Positions 53,973 through 63,654 of a stretch of DNA of 64,000 nt are shown piece by piece. The stretch is from Hymenobacter jeollabukensis (GTDB lineage: Bacteria; Bacteroidota; Bacteroidia; Cytophagales; Hymenobacteraceae). The stretch spans positions 310,001-374,000 of the forward strand of contig NZ_VAJM01000004.1 of the NCBI RefSeq assembly GCF_005771675.1, given 5' to 3'. The stretch's first letter is position 1; each line of letters opens with the position of its first letter. The notes under the pieces were generated by a model. That model saw only the letters and a program-made list of their open reading frames with translations. It ran no database searches and was not told the origin of the DNA. A program made the translations under genes and the position numbers.

Positions 53973-55121
53973 ATGGCCACCGACTCTTCGGCCCCGCATT
54001 CCGCCGGCCGGCCCTCCGCCGGCATTCCGCTGTTTTCGACCTACGTGCACCCGCGCGCGGCCGAGCAGGTGGCGGCGGTGCTGGCCACGACCATGCTCAG
54101 CGAAGGCCGGCTGGTGAAGCAGTTCGAGCAGCAGCTCACGGCCGAGTGTGGGCTGCGGCACCCGGCGGCCGTCAACAGCGGCACCAGTGCCTTGCACCTG
54201 GCCCTGGAAGTGGCCGGCGTGGGCCCCGGCGACGAGGTGATTCTGCCCGCGCAGACCTTTGTGGCCTCGGGCACCAGCATCCTGCAGACCGGCGCCGTGC
54301 CCATTTTCGCCGACATCTGCTACTCGGATGGCAACCTCGACCCGGCCGATATCGAACACCGCATCACCCGACGCACCAAGGCCATCATGCCGGTGCACTG
54401 GGGCGGCTACCCCTGCGACCTGGCCGAAATCGGGGCCGTGGCCGCGCGGCATGGGTTGGTGGTGGTGGAAGACGCGGCCCACGCCCTCGGGGCCACGTAC
54501 CGCGGGCAGCCCATCGGCGCCATTTCCGATTACACCTGCTTCAGCTTTCAGGCCATCAAGCACCTGACCACCGGCGACGGCGGCGCCGTGTGCGCGCTGG
54601 ACCCGGCCAAAGCCGAAGAAGTGCTGCACCGCCGCTGGTTTGGCATCGACCGGGCCCACTCGCCCATGTCGGAGCTGGGCGAGCGGGAATACGACCTGCG
54701 CCAGCTGGGCTACAAGTACCACCTCTCGGACTACGCCGCCGCCCTCGGCTTGGCCAACATGGCCGGCCTCCACGAGCGGATGCAGCGCCGCCGCGCCATT
54801 GCCCGGCGCTACCGGGCGGAGCTGCGGGACGTGCCCGGTCTAACGCATTTTGAGTACCGGGCCGACCGTGAAAGCGCCTACTGGCTGTTCGGCTTCCACG
54901 TGGAGCGGCGGCTCGATTTTATCCGAAGCCTGAAGGCGGCCGGCATTACGGCCTCCGTCGTGCACGTGGGCATCGACCACAACACCCTCTTCGGCGGCAG
55001 GCGCCCGGCCCTGAGCAACCAGCGCCGCTTCGACGACACCCAGGTTCACATTCCCCTCCACGATGCCCTGACCGATGGCGACGTGGACCACATCATAGCC
55101 GTTATTAAACAAGGATGGTAA
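53973..55121 (+). CDS. DegT/DnrJ/EryC1/StrS aminotransferase
   Basis: 382 residues. PLP-dependent sugar aminotransferase with NSGTSALHLALEVAGVGPGD, VVEDAAHALGA, and the PLP lysine K196 in FQAIKHLTTGDGGA. Differs from the enzyme at 45063 in this KHLTTGDGGA motif, so it probably acts on another sugar nucleotide. Overlaps the next gene by 7 bases, which suggests translational coupling. Confidence 0.9.
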   Translation: MATDSSAPHSAGRPSAGIPLFSTYVHPRAAEQVAAVLATTMLSEGRLVKQFEQQLTAECGLRHPAAVNSGTSALHLALEVAGVGPGDEVILPAQTFVASGTSILQTGAVPIFADICYSDGNLDPADIEHRITRRTKAIMPVHWGGYPCDLAEIGAVAARHGLVVVEDAAHALGATYRGQPIGAISDYTCFSFQAIKHLTTGDGGAVCALDPAKAEEVLHRRWFGIDRAHSPMSELGEREYDLRQLGYKYHLSDYAAALGLANMAGLHERMQRRRAIARRYRAELRDVPGLTHFEYRADRESAYWLFGFHVERRLDFIRSLKAAGITASVVHVGIDHNTLFGGRRPALSNQRRFDDTQVHIPLHDALTDGDVDHIIAVIKQGW

Positions 55122-56062
55122 CTCCCAAAATGAAGATTGTCCTGTTCGGCGCCACCGGCTTTGCCGGCCGCAACGTCGCCGACGAGCTGCGCAGCCACGG
55201 CGTGGAGCCCGTAGAAGCCTCGCTGAGCACCGGCCTCGACCTGCGCGACGCCGCCGCCACCGAGGCCTTCCTGCGCCAGCACCGCCCCACGCACATCATC
55301 AACTGCGCCGCCCACGTGGGCAGCCTGAACTACGTGACCGAGCAGGCCGCCACCGTGGTGGCCGACAACATGCGCATGATTGTGGGCATGTACGAGGCCA
55401 TTGCCAAGGCCTGCCCGCGCGCGTTGGTTATCAACCCCATTGCCAACTGCGCCTACCCGGCCAAGGCCGACATGTTCCGCGAGGAAGAGTGGTGGGACGG
55501 CCACCTGCACCGCTCGGTGCTCAGCTACGGCGCTACCCGCCGCCTGCTGTGGGTGACGGCCGAGTGCTTTCAGATGCAGCACGCCGTGCACAGCATCAAC
55601 CTGCTCACGCCCAACATGTACGGCCCCTACGACTCGACCGATCCGAACAAGGCGCACGCCCTGAACGCATTGATTTCCAAGTTTGTGAAGGCCGAGCAGA
55701 TCAACCAGACCGAGCTGCCCATCTGGGGTACCGGCGTGGCCATCCGCGAGTGGCTCTACGCCCCCGACTTCGCCCGCATCGTGTGGCAGGTGCTGCTGCA
55801 ACCCGACCGCCACGGCCTGGAGCAGCCCCTGAACCTGGCCCAGAACGACGGCCTGAGCGTGAAGGAGCTGGTCGACATCATTCAATCGAAGTTCGACTAC
55901 AAGGGCAAAGTGGTGTGGGACCACACCAAGCCCGACGGCGCGCCCAAGAAGGTGATGGACGACAAGCACTTCCGCGAGGTATTCCCGGAGTTCCAGTTCA
56001 CCGACTTCCAGGAAGGCATTGCCAAGACCATCGAGTACTACGAATCGGTATTCCCTTACTAA
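55115..56062 (+). CDS. NAD-dependent epimerase/reductase, GDP-fucose synthase-like
   Basis: 315 residues; ATG at 55115 overlaps the previous stop, a second ATG at 55130 (MKIVLFGATGFAGRNV) is an equally good start. NAD(P)-binding GATGFAGRN near the start; NPIANCAYP, SYGATRR (Y138 to R142), NMYGPYDSTDPNKAHALNAL and a C-terminal domain as in GDP-L-fucose synthase (Fcl). With gmd at 58117 it could turn GDP-4-keto-6-deoxymannose into GDP-fucose. The usual catalytic Lys of YxxxK is Arg here, so activity as a standard Fcl is uncertain. Confidence 0.75.
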   Translation: MVTPKMKIVLFGATGFAGRNVADELRSHGVEPVEASLSTGLDLRDAAATEAFLRQHRPTHIINCAAHVGSLNYVTEQAATVVADNMRMIVGMYEAIAKACPRALVINPIANCAYPAKADMFREEEWWDGHLHRSVLSYGATRRLLWVTAECFQMQHAVHSINLLTPNMYGPYDSTDPNKAHALNALISKFVKAEQINQTELPIWGTGVAIREWLYAPDFARIVWQVLLQPDRHGLEQPLNLAQNDGLSVKELVDIIQSKFDYKGKVVWDHTKPDGAPKKVMDDKHFREVFPEFQFTDFQEGIAKTIEYYESVFPY

Positions 56063-56164
56063 GCTGCCGGCCGCGCGAGCGGGGGCTCGGGCTGCTGCGG
56101 CGGCTCCGGGCCCCCGCTCCGTTGCGTCTGGCGGCATAGTCGGCTGAATTTGTACCTTCCCGCC

Positions 56165-56734
56165 ATGGCTTCTCCCGCGTTGTCTTCGGCCCAATACGAC
56201 TACTCCCTGCTCCAAAGCTGCGGCGAGGACGTGTTCATCAGCGCCAACGTCGAAATCCGCCGGCCCCACCTCGTCACGGTGGGCAGCCATGTGGCCATCG
56301 ACTCGGGCGTGTACCTGACCACCGCCGCCCGCATCGGCGACTACATTCACCTCTCGCCTTACCTGACCATCATCGGCGGGGCCCAGAGCACGCTCCTCGT
56401 GGAGGACTTCGTGACCATTGCCGCCGGCAGCCGCCTGATTTGCGGCTCCGACCGGTTTATGGGTGACGGCTTCACCAGCGTGACGGTGCCCGAGGAGTTC
56501 CGCGACACGGTGGATTTCGGCACCATCCGCTGCCAGCGCTTCGCCGGCATCGGCACCAACGCCGTCATCATGCCCGACGTGACCATCGCCGAGGGCAGCG
56601 TGGTGGGGGCCTGCGCCCTCGTCACGCACGACACCGAACCCTGGACGGTGTACGTGGGTATACCGGCGCGGCCGGTGAAGGTGCGCCCCCGCGAGAAAAT
56701 GCTGGAATACGCCAAACGCCTCGGCTACGAATAA
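56165..56734 (+). CDS. hexapeptide-repeat sugar acyltransferase
   Basis: 189 residues from the ATG at 56165 (a TTG at 56150 is possible). Left-handed beta-helix repeats run through most of it (HLVTVGSHVAIDSGVYL, IGDYIHLSPYLTIIGG, GIGTNAVIMPDVTIAEGSVV), ending in the usual GIPARPVKV cap. An O- or N-acetyltransferase of the sugar pathway; after the aminotransferase and epimerase genes, N-acylation of an amino-sugar is likely (inference). A hairpin (56077-56086 with 56110-56119) lies upstream. Confidence 0.88.
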   Translation: MASPALSSAQYDYSLLQSCGEDVFISANVEIRRPHLVTVGSHVAIDSGVYLTTAARIGDYIHLSPYLTIIGGAQSTLLVEDFVTIAAGSRLICGSDRFMGDGFTSVTVPEEFRDTVDFGTIRCQRFAGIGTNAVIMPDVTIAEGSVVGACALVTHDTEPWTVYVGIPARPVKVRPREKMLEYAKRLGYE

Positions 56735-56758
56735 CTTCGCGCCTCACCTGCCGGCCGC

Positions 56759-57760
56759 ATGTACACGCTGTCCTACGTTCTGACCACCTACAACAAGCTG
56801 CCCTACCTGAAGCAGGTGGTGGAGCGCCTCGTGGCCGCCCGGCAGCCCGACGAGGAAATCGTGGTGTGCGACGGGGGCAGCAAGGACGGCACGCCCGAGT
56901 ACCTGCGCGGGCTCTACGAAGCCGGCCAGATTCAGCAGTTCGTCTCGGAGCGCGACAAGGGCGAGGCCCACGGCTTCAACAAGGCCATGCTGCGGGCCCG
57001 CGGCGAGCTGATCAAGCTCATCACCGACGACGACGCGTTCTGCTACTCGGCCATCCGCGAAGCCAAGGACTTTATGCTGGCCAACCCCGACATCGAGGTG
57101 CTGACCGGCAACACCGGCCTGATTCACCTGGAGCACCTCGAATCGGTGAGCTTCTACGACGACGTGGCCGACAACTTCCGCCGCTGGCTCGACAAAAAGG
57201 AAGTGGTCTGGATGATCGGGCTGCCGCTCCTCATCCGCCGCGAAGCCCTAGCCCTGACCGGCCTGCTGCACACCGGCGCCGTGCAGGTAGATACCGAATT
57301 CACCTACCGCATCACCAGCCTGAACGTGAACCTGGCCTGGAGCACCGCCGTGATGAGCGTGCGCCTGGAAAACCCGCAGAGCAACTTCCGGGTGATGAAC
57401 CAAGGCCCGAAGTGGCGCCGCGCCAGCGACGAGGAGGCCGACCGCATGCGCTACTACTACGACAAGCGCTACGGCAGCTTCAAGAATATGCTGAGCCAGC
57501 GCCTGCCCTTCGAGTGGGTGAAAAAGCCCCTGCGTCCGCTCAAACGGGCCGTGTTTCAGCTGCTCAAGCGCCCCATGTACGAAGGCAATACCGCCCAGCC
57601 TAGCGGATACGTGGCTGATGGACAGGTGATTGACGATGTCGAGCGGCTCAATACGGCTTTTCGGGTGGCCGACGAGTTCATGCGCACGTATAACGCCGCG
57701 CACCCAACCGAATTCCTCTTCAAGGGCAACCCGCTGACCAAGGTCGGACTCGCCCCATAG
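56759..57760 (+). CDS. GT2 glycosyltransferase
   Basis: 333 residues, 24 bases after the acyltransferase. GT-A domain: YVLTTYNKLPYLKQVVE, EEIVVCDGGSKDGTPEYL and TDDDAFCYSAIRE. Paralogue of the GT2 at 51860. The C-terminal third (about 215-330) is basic and helical, without a clear membrane span. Donor and acceptor unknown. Confidence 0.88.
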   Translation: MYTLSYVLTTYNKLPYLKQVVERLVAARQPDEEIVVCDGGSKDGTPEYLRGLYEAGQIQQFVSERDKGEAHGFNKAMLRARGELIKLITDDDAFCYSAIREAKDFMLANPDIEVLTGNTGLIHLEHLESVSFYDDVADNFRRWLDKKEVVWMIGLPLLIRREALALTGLLHTGAVQVDTEFTYRITSLNVNLAWSTAVMSVRLENPQSNFRVMNQGPKWRRASDEEADRMRYYYDKRYGSFKNMLSQRLPFEWVKKPLRPLKRAVFQLLKRPMYEGNTAQPSGYVADGQVIDDVERLNTAFRVADEFMRTYNAAHPTEFLFKGNPLTKVGLAP

Positions 57761-58116
57761 CGCGGCTGGTATGGCCGACTGCTACCTCCTGGTTGGAATT
57801 TAGCAGGGGCTAGTTTGCAATATGGCGGGAGCAAGTAGTAGCAGACGGTAGGCAGTTGGTGTCCAAGCCCCTGATTTGAGTTACCTTTGCTGCGCCTGCT
57901 CCCACCGGATTTTAAAAGCGCCCATGGCCAACCCGTTTCCTAGACTGTTTTGGCTGACCACCGCTGGCTTTCGGGGCAAGCCGGGCCCACTGCTTCCGAA
58001 CTTGGCTCTGGGTACCTGCCGGCCCGAATAGGCGCACTGGCTATTACTCCTCTTCTTCTACGACACCTCAACCTTGGCCACTTCCGGCCACTAACGCGTT
58101 TCGCAATTTGCACCAC
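57761..58116. other. 356-base gap upstream of gmd with candidate promoter
   Basis: More A/T-rich than its surroundings. A TACCTTTG box (57882-57889) fits TAnnTTTG; the nearest TTG (57856-57858) is 23 bases away. This would give a gmd leader of about 220 bases. A 35-codon frame (57924-58031, MANPFPRLFWL...) lies in the leader, but nothing else supports it as a gene. Confidence 0.45.
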
Positions 58117-59229
58117 ATGAAAGTAGCTCTTATCACTGGAATCACCGGTCAGGACGGGGCTTATTTGGCCGAGTTGCTACTAGAAAAAGGCTACGAAGTC
58201 CATGGAATCAAGCGTCGTACGTCGCTGTTCAACACCGACCGTATCGACCACCTCATTACGGACGACCGCGGCGCGAAAAACCCGCGGTTTACCAACCACT
58301 ACGGTGACCTGACGGACTCGACCAACCTGATCCGCATCATTCAGGAGGTGCAGCCCGACGAGATTTACAACCTCGGCGCCATGTCGCACGTGAAAGTTTC
58401 CTTCGATTCGCCCGAGTACGTGGCCGACGTCGACGGCATCGGCACGCTGCGTATTCTGGAAGCCGTGCGCATCCTGGGCCTGACCCAGAAAACCCGCATC
58501 TACCAGGCGTCGACGTCGGAGCTGTACGGGCTGGTGCAGGAAGTGCCGCAATCGGAGACGACGCCGTTCTATCCCCGTTCGCCCTACGCCGTGGCCAAAA
58601 TGTACGGCTACTGGATTACGGTGAACTACCGCGAGGCCTACGGCATGTACGCCTGCAACGGCATTCTGTTCAACCACGAAAGCCCGCTGCGCGGCGAAAC
58701 CTTCGTGACCCGCAAAATCACCCGCGGCGTCGCGCAGATTGCCCTGGGCATGCGCGAGAATATCAAGCTGGGCAACCTGGACGCCAAGCGCGACTGGGGC
58801 CACGCCAAGGACTACGTGGAAGCCATGTGGCGCATCCTGCAGCAGGACACGCCCGAGGACTTCGTCATTGCCACCGGCGTGACGACCACCGTGCGCGACT
58901 TCGTGAAAATGGCCTTTGCCGAAGTCGGCGTGGAGGTAGCTTTCGAAGGCGAGGGCGTAGAGGAAATCGGCCGGGTAGTGGCTTCCAATGGGGAGTACGA
59001 CCTGCCGGTAGGCCAAGTGGTGGTGAAGGTCGACCCGACCTACTTCCGCCCGACCGAAGTAGATCTGCTGATCGGCGACCCGACCAAATCGAAGACCAAG
59101 CTCGGCTGGGAGCCCAAGTACGACCTGGCCGCCCTGGTGAAAGACATGATGGAAGCCGACGTGTCGCTGTTCAAGCGCGACGCGTACCTGCTGAAGGGAG
59201 GCCACAAAGTATTGTGGCAGCACGAGTAA
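58117..59229 (+). CDS. gmd: GDP-mannose 4,6-dehydratase
   Basis: 370 residues from the ATG at 58117 ([20 protein letters not shown]). Makes GDP-4-keto-6-deoxy-D-mannose. Seen: [26 protein letters not shown], the catalytic Y157 and K161 in [28 protein letters not shown], and a C-terminal [12 protein letters not shown]. All key residues present and length typical. Has its own promoter candidate and terminator, so it is an independent unit. The Fcl-like gene at 55115 may use the product. Confidence 0.96.
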   Translation: MKVALITGITGQDGAYLAELLLEKGYEVHGIKRRTSLFNTDRIDHLITDDRGAKNPRFTNHYGDLTDSTNLIRIIQEVQPDEIYNLGAMSHVKVSFDSPEYVADVDGIGTLRILEAVRILGLTQKTRIYQASTSELYGLVQEVPQSETTPFYPRSPYAVAKMYGYWITVNYREAYGMYACNGILFNHESPLRGETFVTRKITRGVAQIALGMRENIKLGNLDAKRDWGHAKDYVEAMWRILQQDTPEDFVIATGVTTTVRDFVKMAFAEVGVEVAFEGEGVEEIGRVVASNGEYDLPVGQVVVKVDPTYFRPTEVDLLIGDPTKSKTKLGWEPKYDLAALVKDMMEADVSLFKRDAYLLKGGHKVLWQHE

Positions 59230-59250
59230 GCTTTACCGGCAACAACTTGG

Positions 59251-59290
59251 AAGCCTTCCCGCTGCCGCCCTGGCAGTGGGAAGGCTTTTT
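59251..59290 (+). terminator. terminator after gmd
   Basis: AAGCCTTCCC (59251-59260) pairs with GGGAAGGCTT (59278-59287), with an inner CTGCC/GGCAG pair and a T-run after. Confidence 0.85.
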
Positions 59291-59325
59291 GAAATCACCA
59301 AACACGCGGGGTATTCCGTTCGCTT

Positions 59326-60735
59326 TTGATTAACCGGTTACGCAGCACTGTGCGCACCAGTGCCCAGGCCATGCGGCAGCGTGGGTCGTTTGCCCAGAAC
59401 TTTGCCGTTACTCTTTCGGGAACCACCATCGTGGCGGCCATCGGCTTTGCCCTTACGCCGATCATGTCCCGCATCTACCCGCCTGCCAGCTACGGGCAGT
59501 TTGCAGTGTTCGGCTCGGTGGTGGGCAACCTGAACCTGCTCACTACCCTGGGCTACCCCGGTGCCATGCTGATGCCCAAGCTGCGCGAACGGTTTCTGGC
59601 GCTGGTGCACCTGAGCCTGCTGCTGACCATGACGGCCATTGTGGTGCTAAGCGGCCTGCTGGTGTTTGCGGCCGAACCCTTGCGGCAGCTGCTGCATTTG
59701 GAGGGCGTGGGCGGCTGGCTGTACACGGTGCCGCTGCTGCTATTGCTCTTCAACCTGAACGCCATCATGTTTACTTGGTACACGCGCGACAAGGCGTTTA
59801 CCAAGCGTGCCGGCGTCGACATAGCCACCACGCTCTCCGGCCGAGCCTTTACCATTGGCTATGGCTGGTGGTTCGGGGGGCCGGTAACGGGGCTGATTCT
59901 GGGCGAGTTCTTCAACCGCATCACGGCCATGACCGGACTGCTGGTCGGCGGTATCTGGCGGCAGACGGGCGAGCTGTGGCGTAGCTTCAACTGGCAGACC
60001 ATCAAGAGCGTAGCCCGCGAATACAAGGACTTTCCGCTCTACATTCTGCCGGCGGGCTACGTGAACACCGTTTCCTCGCAGCTGCCCATTTTTGCGCTGA
60101 CCACGGGCTTCGGTTCAACGGTTGTGGGGCTCTACTCATTTTCCGTTAGCCTGCTCGAAATACCGATCAACCTGATTGGCAATGCCATTTCGCCGGTATT
60201 CGCCCAGAAGGCCATCGAAACGCACCAAAACCAGCCGGAGCGCCTGCCGGTCATCACGCTGGACCTGTACTACAAGCTGCTCTACCTCGGCATCCTGCCT
60301 TTCGGAGGCATTACCGTATTTGGCGACTGGATTTTCAAGATTGTGTTTGGGGCCCGCTGGGAGGCGGCGGGCATGTTCACGGCCTTTTTGGGGTATTACT
60401 ACGTGTTCAAGCTCACCTCCCTGGCCACTTCGGGCATTTACACCGTGTACGAAAAGCAGCGCTACCAGCTGATTGCCAACGCCGGTATCCTGGTCGCCCG
60501 GGCGGTGGGGCTGGGCATCGGCTTGTACTTGCACAACGTCAAACTGGCAATGCTGCTCTTTGGCCTGGCCAGCATGCTCGGCAGCTTTATCACCGACCTG
60601 CACATTCTGTCGCTGCTGCGCCTGCCGGTGGGCCGCATTGCGCTGCGCTCCATCGCGCTGACGGTGGGCGTGACGGCGGTGCTCTACGTGCTGCGCCTCG
60701 GCATCGAGAGCCTGCACTTGTCTTTCCTGCAATAG
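59326..60735 (+). CDS. Wzx-like polysaccharide flippase (first copy)
   Basis: 469 residues from a TTG at 59326; an ATG 15 codons in is an alternative. About twelve to fourteen spans, with the pattern of the polysaccharide biosynthesis / oligosaccharide flippase family: FAVTLSGTTIVAAIGFALTP, RIYPPASYGQFAVF, LGYPGAMLMPK, TTGFGSTVVGLYSFS and FGARWEAAGMF. It should move lipid-linked glycan units across the inner membrane. Paralogous with 62101: same length, the same motifs in order and similar N- and C-termini. Confidence 0.88.
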   Translation: MINRLRSTVRTSAQAMRQRGSFAQNFAVTLSGTTIVAAIGFALTPIMSRIYPPASYGQFAVFGSVVGNLNLLTTLGYPGAMLMPKLRERFLALVHLSLLLTMTAIVVLSGLLVFAAEPLRQLLHLEGVGGWLYTVPLLLLLFNLNAIMFTWYTRDKAFTKRAGVDIATTLSGRAFTIGYGWWFGGPVTGLILGEFFNRITAMTGLLVGGIWRQTGELWRSFNWQTIKSVAREYKDFPLYILPAGYVNTVSSQLPIFALTTGFGSTVVGLYSFSVSLLEIPINLIGNAISPVFAQKAIETHQNQPERLPVITLDLYYKLLYLGILPFGGITVFGDWIFKIVFGARWEAAGMFTAFLGYYYVFKLTSLATSGIYTVYEKQRYQLIANAGILVARAVGLGIGLYLHNVKLAMLLFGLASMLGSFITDLHILSLLRLPVGRIALRSIALTVGVTAVLYVLRLGIESLHLSFLQ

Positions 60736-60809
60736 GGCCGGCGCCGGGCCGCGCCCGGTTTGCCTTTTTTCTCGATACATAGGGGCTCCGGCCCGTAGCC
60801 ACACTTCAT

Positions 60810-62012
60810 ATGCCAACCATCAAAGGGGCGCGGTACCGGCTATCGGAACTGCTCAAAAAGGCGGCTGACGTTACGTTTCGGCCGCCCGGCGGCGAAATCC
60901 ACGACATTGGCCTGGACCGTCTGGGGCCCAAGGCCAAGCGGGCATTTATCAAGTATTCGATTTACTCGATTCCCTATTACATCAAGGGGGACCCCATGCA
61001 GTGCCCGCAGATCAACGAGCACACCATGTACTGGGAATCGGCCGAGATGGTGCGCCAGCTCAACGAGCGGGGCTACGTGGTGGACTACCACCACGTGCAT
61101 AGCCGGGTGCCCATCGACTGGGAAAAATACGACCTGATCATCGACGAGGGCGGCAGCCTCATCAACATGCCCGCGCACCTGCGCGCTGGCCGCACAACGG
61201 TGTTTTATGCCTCGAGCAACTACTGGCTGTTTCAGAACATGGCCGAGCTCAAGCGCATCGAGGACTTCCACCGGCGTCATGGCCTCTTCATCTCGCCGGA
61301 GCGGCAGGCCCCGCCCAACTACGCCAACGAGGCCGCCGACTACATGACCTACCTCGGGACCGACTTCCAGCTGCGCCTCTTCGACCGGCCAGCCCTGAAA
61401 CACCAGCTGAATATTTCGGCGGTGTACGAGCCCGACTACCAGCGCCGCAACATGGACGAGGCCCGCACCAAGTTTGTGTGGCTGGGCAGCGGGGGCTTGC
61501 TGTTGAAGGGGCTCGACCTGGTAGTGGAAGCCTTTGCACAAATGCCCGAGCTGACGCTCTACATCGGCGGGCACGCCGAGCGGGAGCCGCGGTTCTGGTC
61601 GTGGCTGCAGCCCATGCTGGCCAAGCACCCCAACCTGAAATATATGGGTTGGGTGGACGTGGGCAGCCGCAAGTTTGCCGACCTGGCCCAGCAGTGCATT
61701 GGCACGGTGTACCTGAGCGGCAGCGAGGGCGGCGGCGGCGCCGTGGTGCAGCTGGCGCACTTTGGCCTGATTCCCATCACCACCGAAACCAGCACCGTGC
61801 GCGAGGAGCTGACCACCGTCATTCGCTCGCAGGAGCCCAGCGAGATTATTGCCCAGACCATCAAGGCCGTGCGCGAACTGGTGGCCCTGCCCGAGGCCGA
61901 CCTGCACGCCCGCTCGGAAGCGGCCTTCGCGTTTGCGCGGGAACACCACACCCGTACGGCCTACGCCCGCTCCTTCGCCGCGCTGCTCGACCGCATCGAG
62001 CAGGGGCGCTAG
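60810..62012 (+). CDS. GT4-like glycosyltransferase
   Basis: 400 residues. GT-B type: C-terminal half has FVWLGSGGLLLKGLDLVVEA, LTLYIGGH, and LSGSEGGGGAVVQLAHFGLI, equivalent to the nucleotide-binding E-x7-E region of GT4. The N-terminal half is unusual for the family, with a KYSIYSIPYYIKGDPMQCP stretch and YVVDYHHVHSRVP. Placed between two flippase paralogues. Donor unknown. A weak hairpin with a T-run (60744-60776) lies just upstream. Confidence 0.8.
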   Translation: MPTIKGARYRLSELLKKAADVTFRPPGGEIHDIGLDRLGPKAKRAFIKYSIYSIPYYIKGDPMQCPQINEHTMYWESAEMVRQLNERGYVVDYHHVHSRVPIDWEKYDLIIDEGGSLINMPAHLRAGRTTVFYASSNYWLFQNMAELKRIEDFHRRHGLFISPERQAPPNYANEAADYMTYLGTDFQLRLFDRPALKHQLNISAVYEPDYQRRNMDEARTKFVWLGSGGLLLKGLDLVVEAFAQMPELTLYIGGHAEREPRFWSWLQPMLAKHPNLKYMGWVDVGSRKFADLAQQCIGTVYLSGSEGGGGAVVQLAHFGLIPITTETSTVREELTTVIRSQEPSEIIAQTIKAVRELVALPEADLHARSEAAFAFAREHHTRTAYARSFAALLDRIEQGR

Positions 62013-62100
62013 CCGCGGCGGGGCCGTGGCCGTACCGGTGGTAGCGGGCAGAAACCGGGTCTGGGCTAGAGCTGCCCCGCGCCATTCGTCCCCCAGTGGT

Positions 62101-63507
62101 ATGAGTCAATCTGTACTTCTGCGCTTACGTCGTGCCTGGGAAGGCGTGCGCCGGCCCGGGTCGTTTGCTCGGAACTTGGTCATCATGCTCTCGGGCTCGA
62201 CGCTGAGCACCCTGGTGGGGGTACTGCTCACGCCGGTGGTGTCGCGCATTTATCCGCCGGCGGCGTACGGGCAGTTTGCCGTCTACAACGCCCTGATCAG
62301 CAACCTGAACTTGCTCAGCACGCTGGCCTACCCGGGCGCGCTGCTGCTGGCGCGGCGCCGCTCGCAGTTTCTGGCCCTGGTGCAGCTCTCGGTGCTGGTG
62401 TCGGTGGCGTCGAGCGCGCTGCTGGTCCTGGTCCTGGTGTGGCTCGGGCCCTGGCTGATGCGGCACCTGCACGTGGAGGCGCTGGGCAACTGGCTCTACA
62501 CCCTGCCGGTAATGCTGCTGGTGTTCAACCTGAACCACGTAATGAGCACCTGGTACATGCGCGACAAGCTCTTTGGCAAGCGCGTGGGCGTGGAAATGGC
62601 CACCAACCTGGGCGGGCGGGCCTTCACCATCGGGTACGGCCTGCTCAGCAACGGACACGTAGCGGGCCTGCTGCTGGCAGACTTTCTCAACCGGGTAGTG
62701 GCTACGGTAACGTTGATGGCCGGTAGCATCCGGCACGAGTTTGGGGCGTTGCGGCGGCAGTTTTCCGGGCGTTGGCTGCGGCTGGTAGCGCACCGCTACC
62801 GCAATTTTCCATTGCTGTACCTGCCCGGGGGCTACGTCTACATTCTGTCCACCCAGTTGCCCGTGTTTTTGCTGGCGCCGGCCTTCGGCACTACCGCCGT
62901 CGGCCTGTATTCTTTTTCCTTGGGCCTGCTGGAAATGCCCGTCAACGTGCTCGGCGCCGCCATTGCGCCGGTGTTTCAGCAGAAGGCGGCCGAAACCTAC
63001 CAGACCGAGCCGGAGCGTCTGCCGGGCATCACCCTGCGCCTGTACAACCAGCTGCTCTACCTCGGTGTACTGCCCTTCAGCATCGTCACGGTGTACGGCG
63101 ACGTGCTGTTTCGCGTGGCGTTTGGCGCACGCTGGGAGCCGGCGGGCGTTTTTACGGGCTACTTGGGCTTTTACGCCCTCTTCAAGCTCCTCTCGTTGGC
63201 CACCACGGGCATTTACACCGTTACCGGGCGGCAGAAGTATTACCTCTACGCCAATTTGCTGCTGCTGCTCGTGCGCACCCTGTGCCTGGGCGTCGGCATT
63301 AGCCAGCACAACCTCGACCTGACCCTGCTGCTGTTCGGCGTTGGCTCGTTGCTGGCCACGTTCGCCGTCGATTTGCACGTGCTGCACCTGCTGCGGCTGC
63401 CGGTGTTGCGCATTGCCCTGCGCATGCTGGGCCTGATCGGGCTAGCCTGGCTGCTGACCTGGCTGTCCCGCCTGGGGCTGGCGCATTACCTGCCGTTTTT
63501 TCGCTAG
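62101..63507 (+). CDS. Wzx-like polysaccharide flippase (second copy)
   Basis: 468 residues from the ATG at 62101 (MSQSVLLRLRRAWEGVRRPG). About twelve to fourteen spans. Shares with the protein at 59326: RIYPPAAYGQFAVY, LAYPGALLL, FNLNHVMSTWYMRDKLF, GRAFTIGYG, FGTTAVGLYSFSLGLLEMPVN and FGARWEPAGVF. Two complete flippases one gene apart are likely a duplication. Both seem intact. Confidence 0.88.
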   Translation: MSQSVLLRLRRAWEGVRRPGSFARNLVIMLSGSTLSTLVGVLLTPVVSRIYPPAAYGQFAVYNALISNLNLLSTLAYPGALLLARRRSQFLALVQLSVLVSVASSALLVLVLVWLGPWLMRHLHVEALGNWLYTLPVMLLVFNLNHVMSTWYMRDKLFGKRVGVEMATNLGGRAFTIGYGLLSNGHVAGLLLADFLNRVVATVTLMAGSIRHEFGALRRQFSGRWLRLVAHRYRNFPLLYLPGGYVYILSTQLPVFLLAPAFGTTAVGLYSFSLGLLEMPVNVLGAAIAPVFQQKAAETYQTEPERLPGITLRLYNQLLYLGVLPFSIVTVYGDVLFRVAFGARWEPAGVFTGYLGFYALFKLLSLATTGIYTVTGRQKYYLYANLLLLLVRTLCLGVGISQHNLDLTLLLFGVGSLLATFAVDLHVLHLLRLPVLRIALRMLGLIGLAWLLTWLSRLGLAHYLPFFR

Positions 63508-63654
63508 CCCGCCCGGCTGGCGCTGACTCACAGCGTGGCGCGGGCCCGGCGCCGGCATTTGTACTAATTTCGCGGCTGCTTCCGCCGGGGCCCTGGCCGC
63601 CGGTTTCACTGCCCAGCCCGCTCCGTGGCGCCGGGCGCAAGTTATTCGGCCTCC

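Noticed and set aside
52838-56734. A WlbA/WlbC/WlbB-type diacetamido-uronate pathway
   Set aside because: The oxidoreductase has the YHNRRF motif of the YdgJ/IolW group and the genes are interrupted by an Fcl-like gene, so the specific pathway is not supported.
57924-58031. A 35-codon frame in the gmd leader as a possible leader peptide
   Set aside because: No attenuator structure or repeated codons were seen, and the start has no support.
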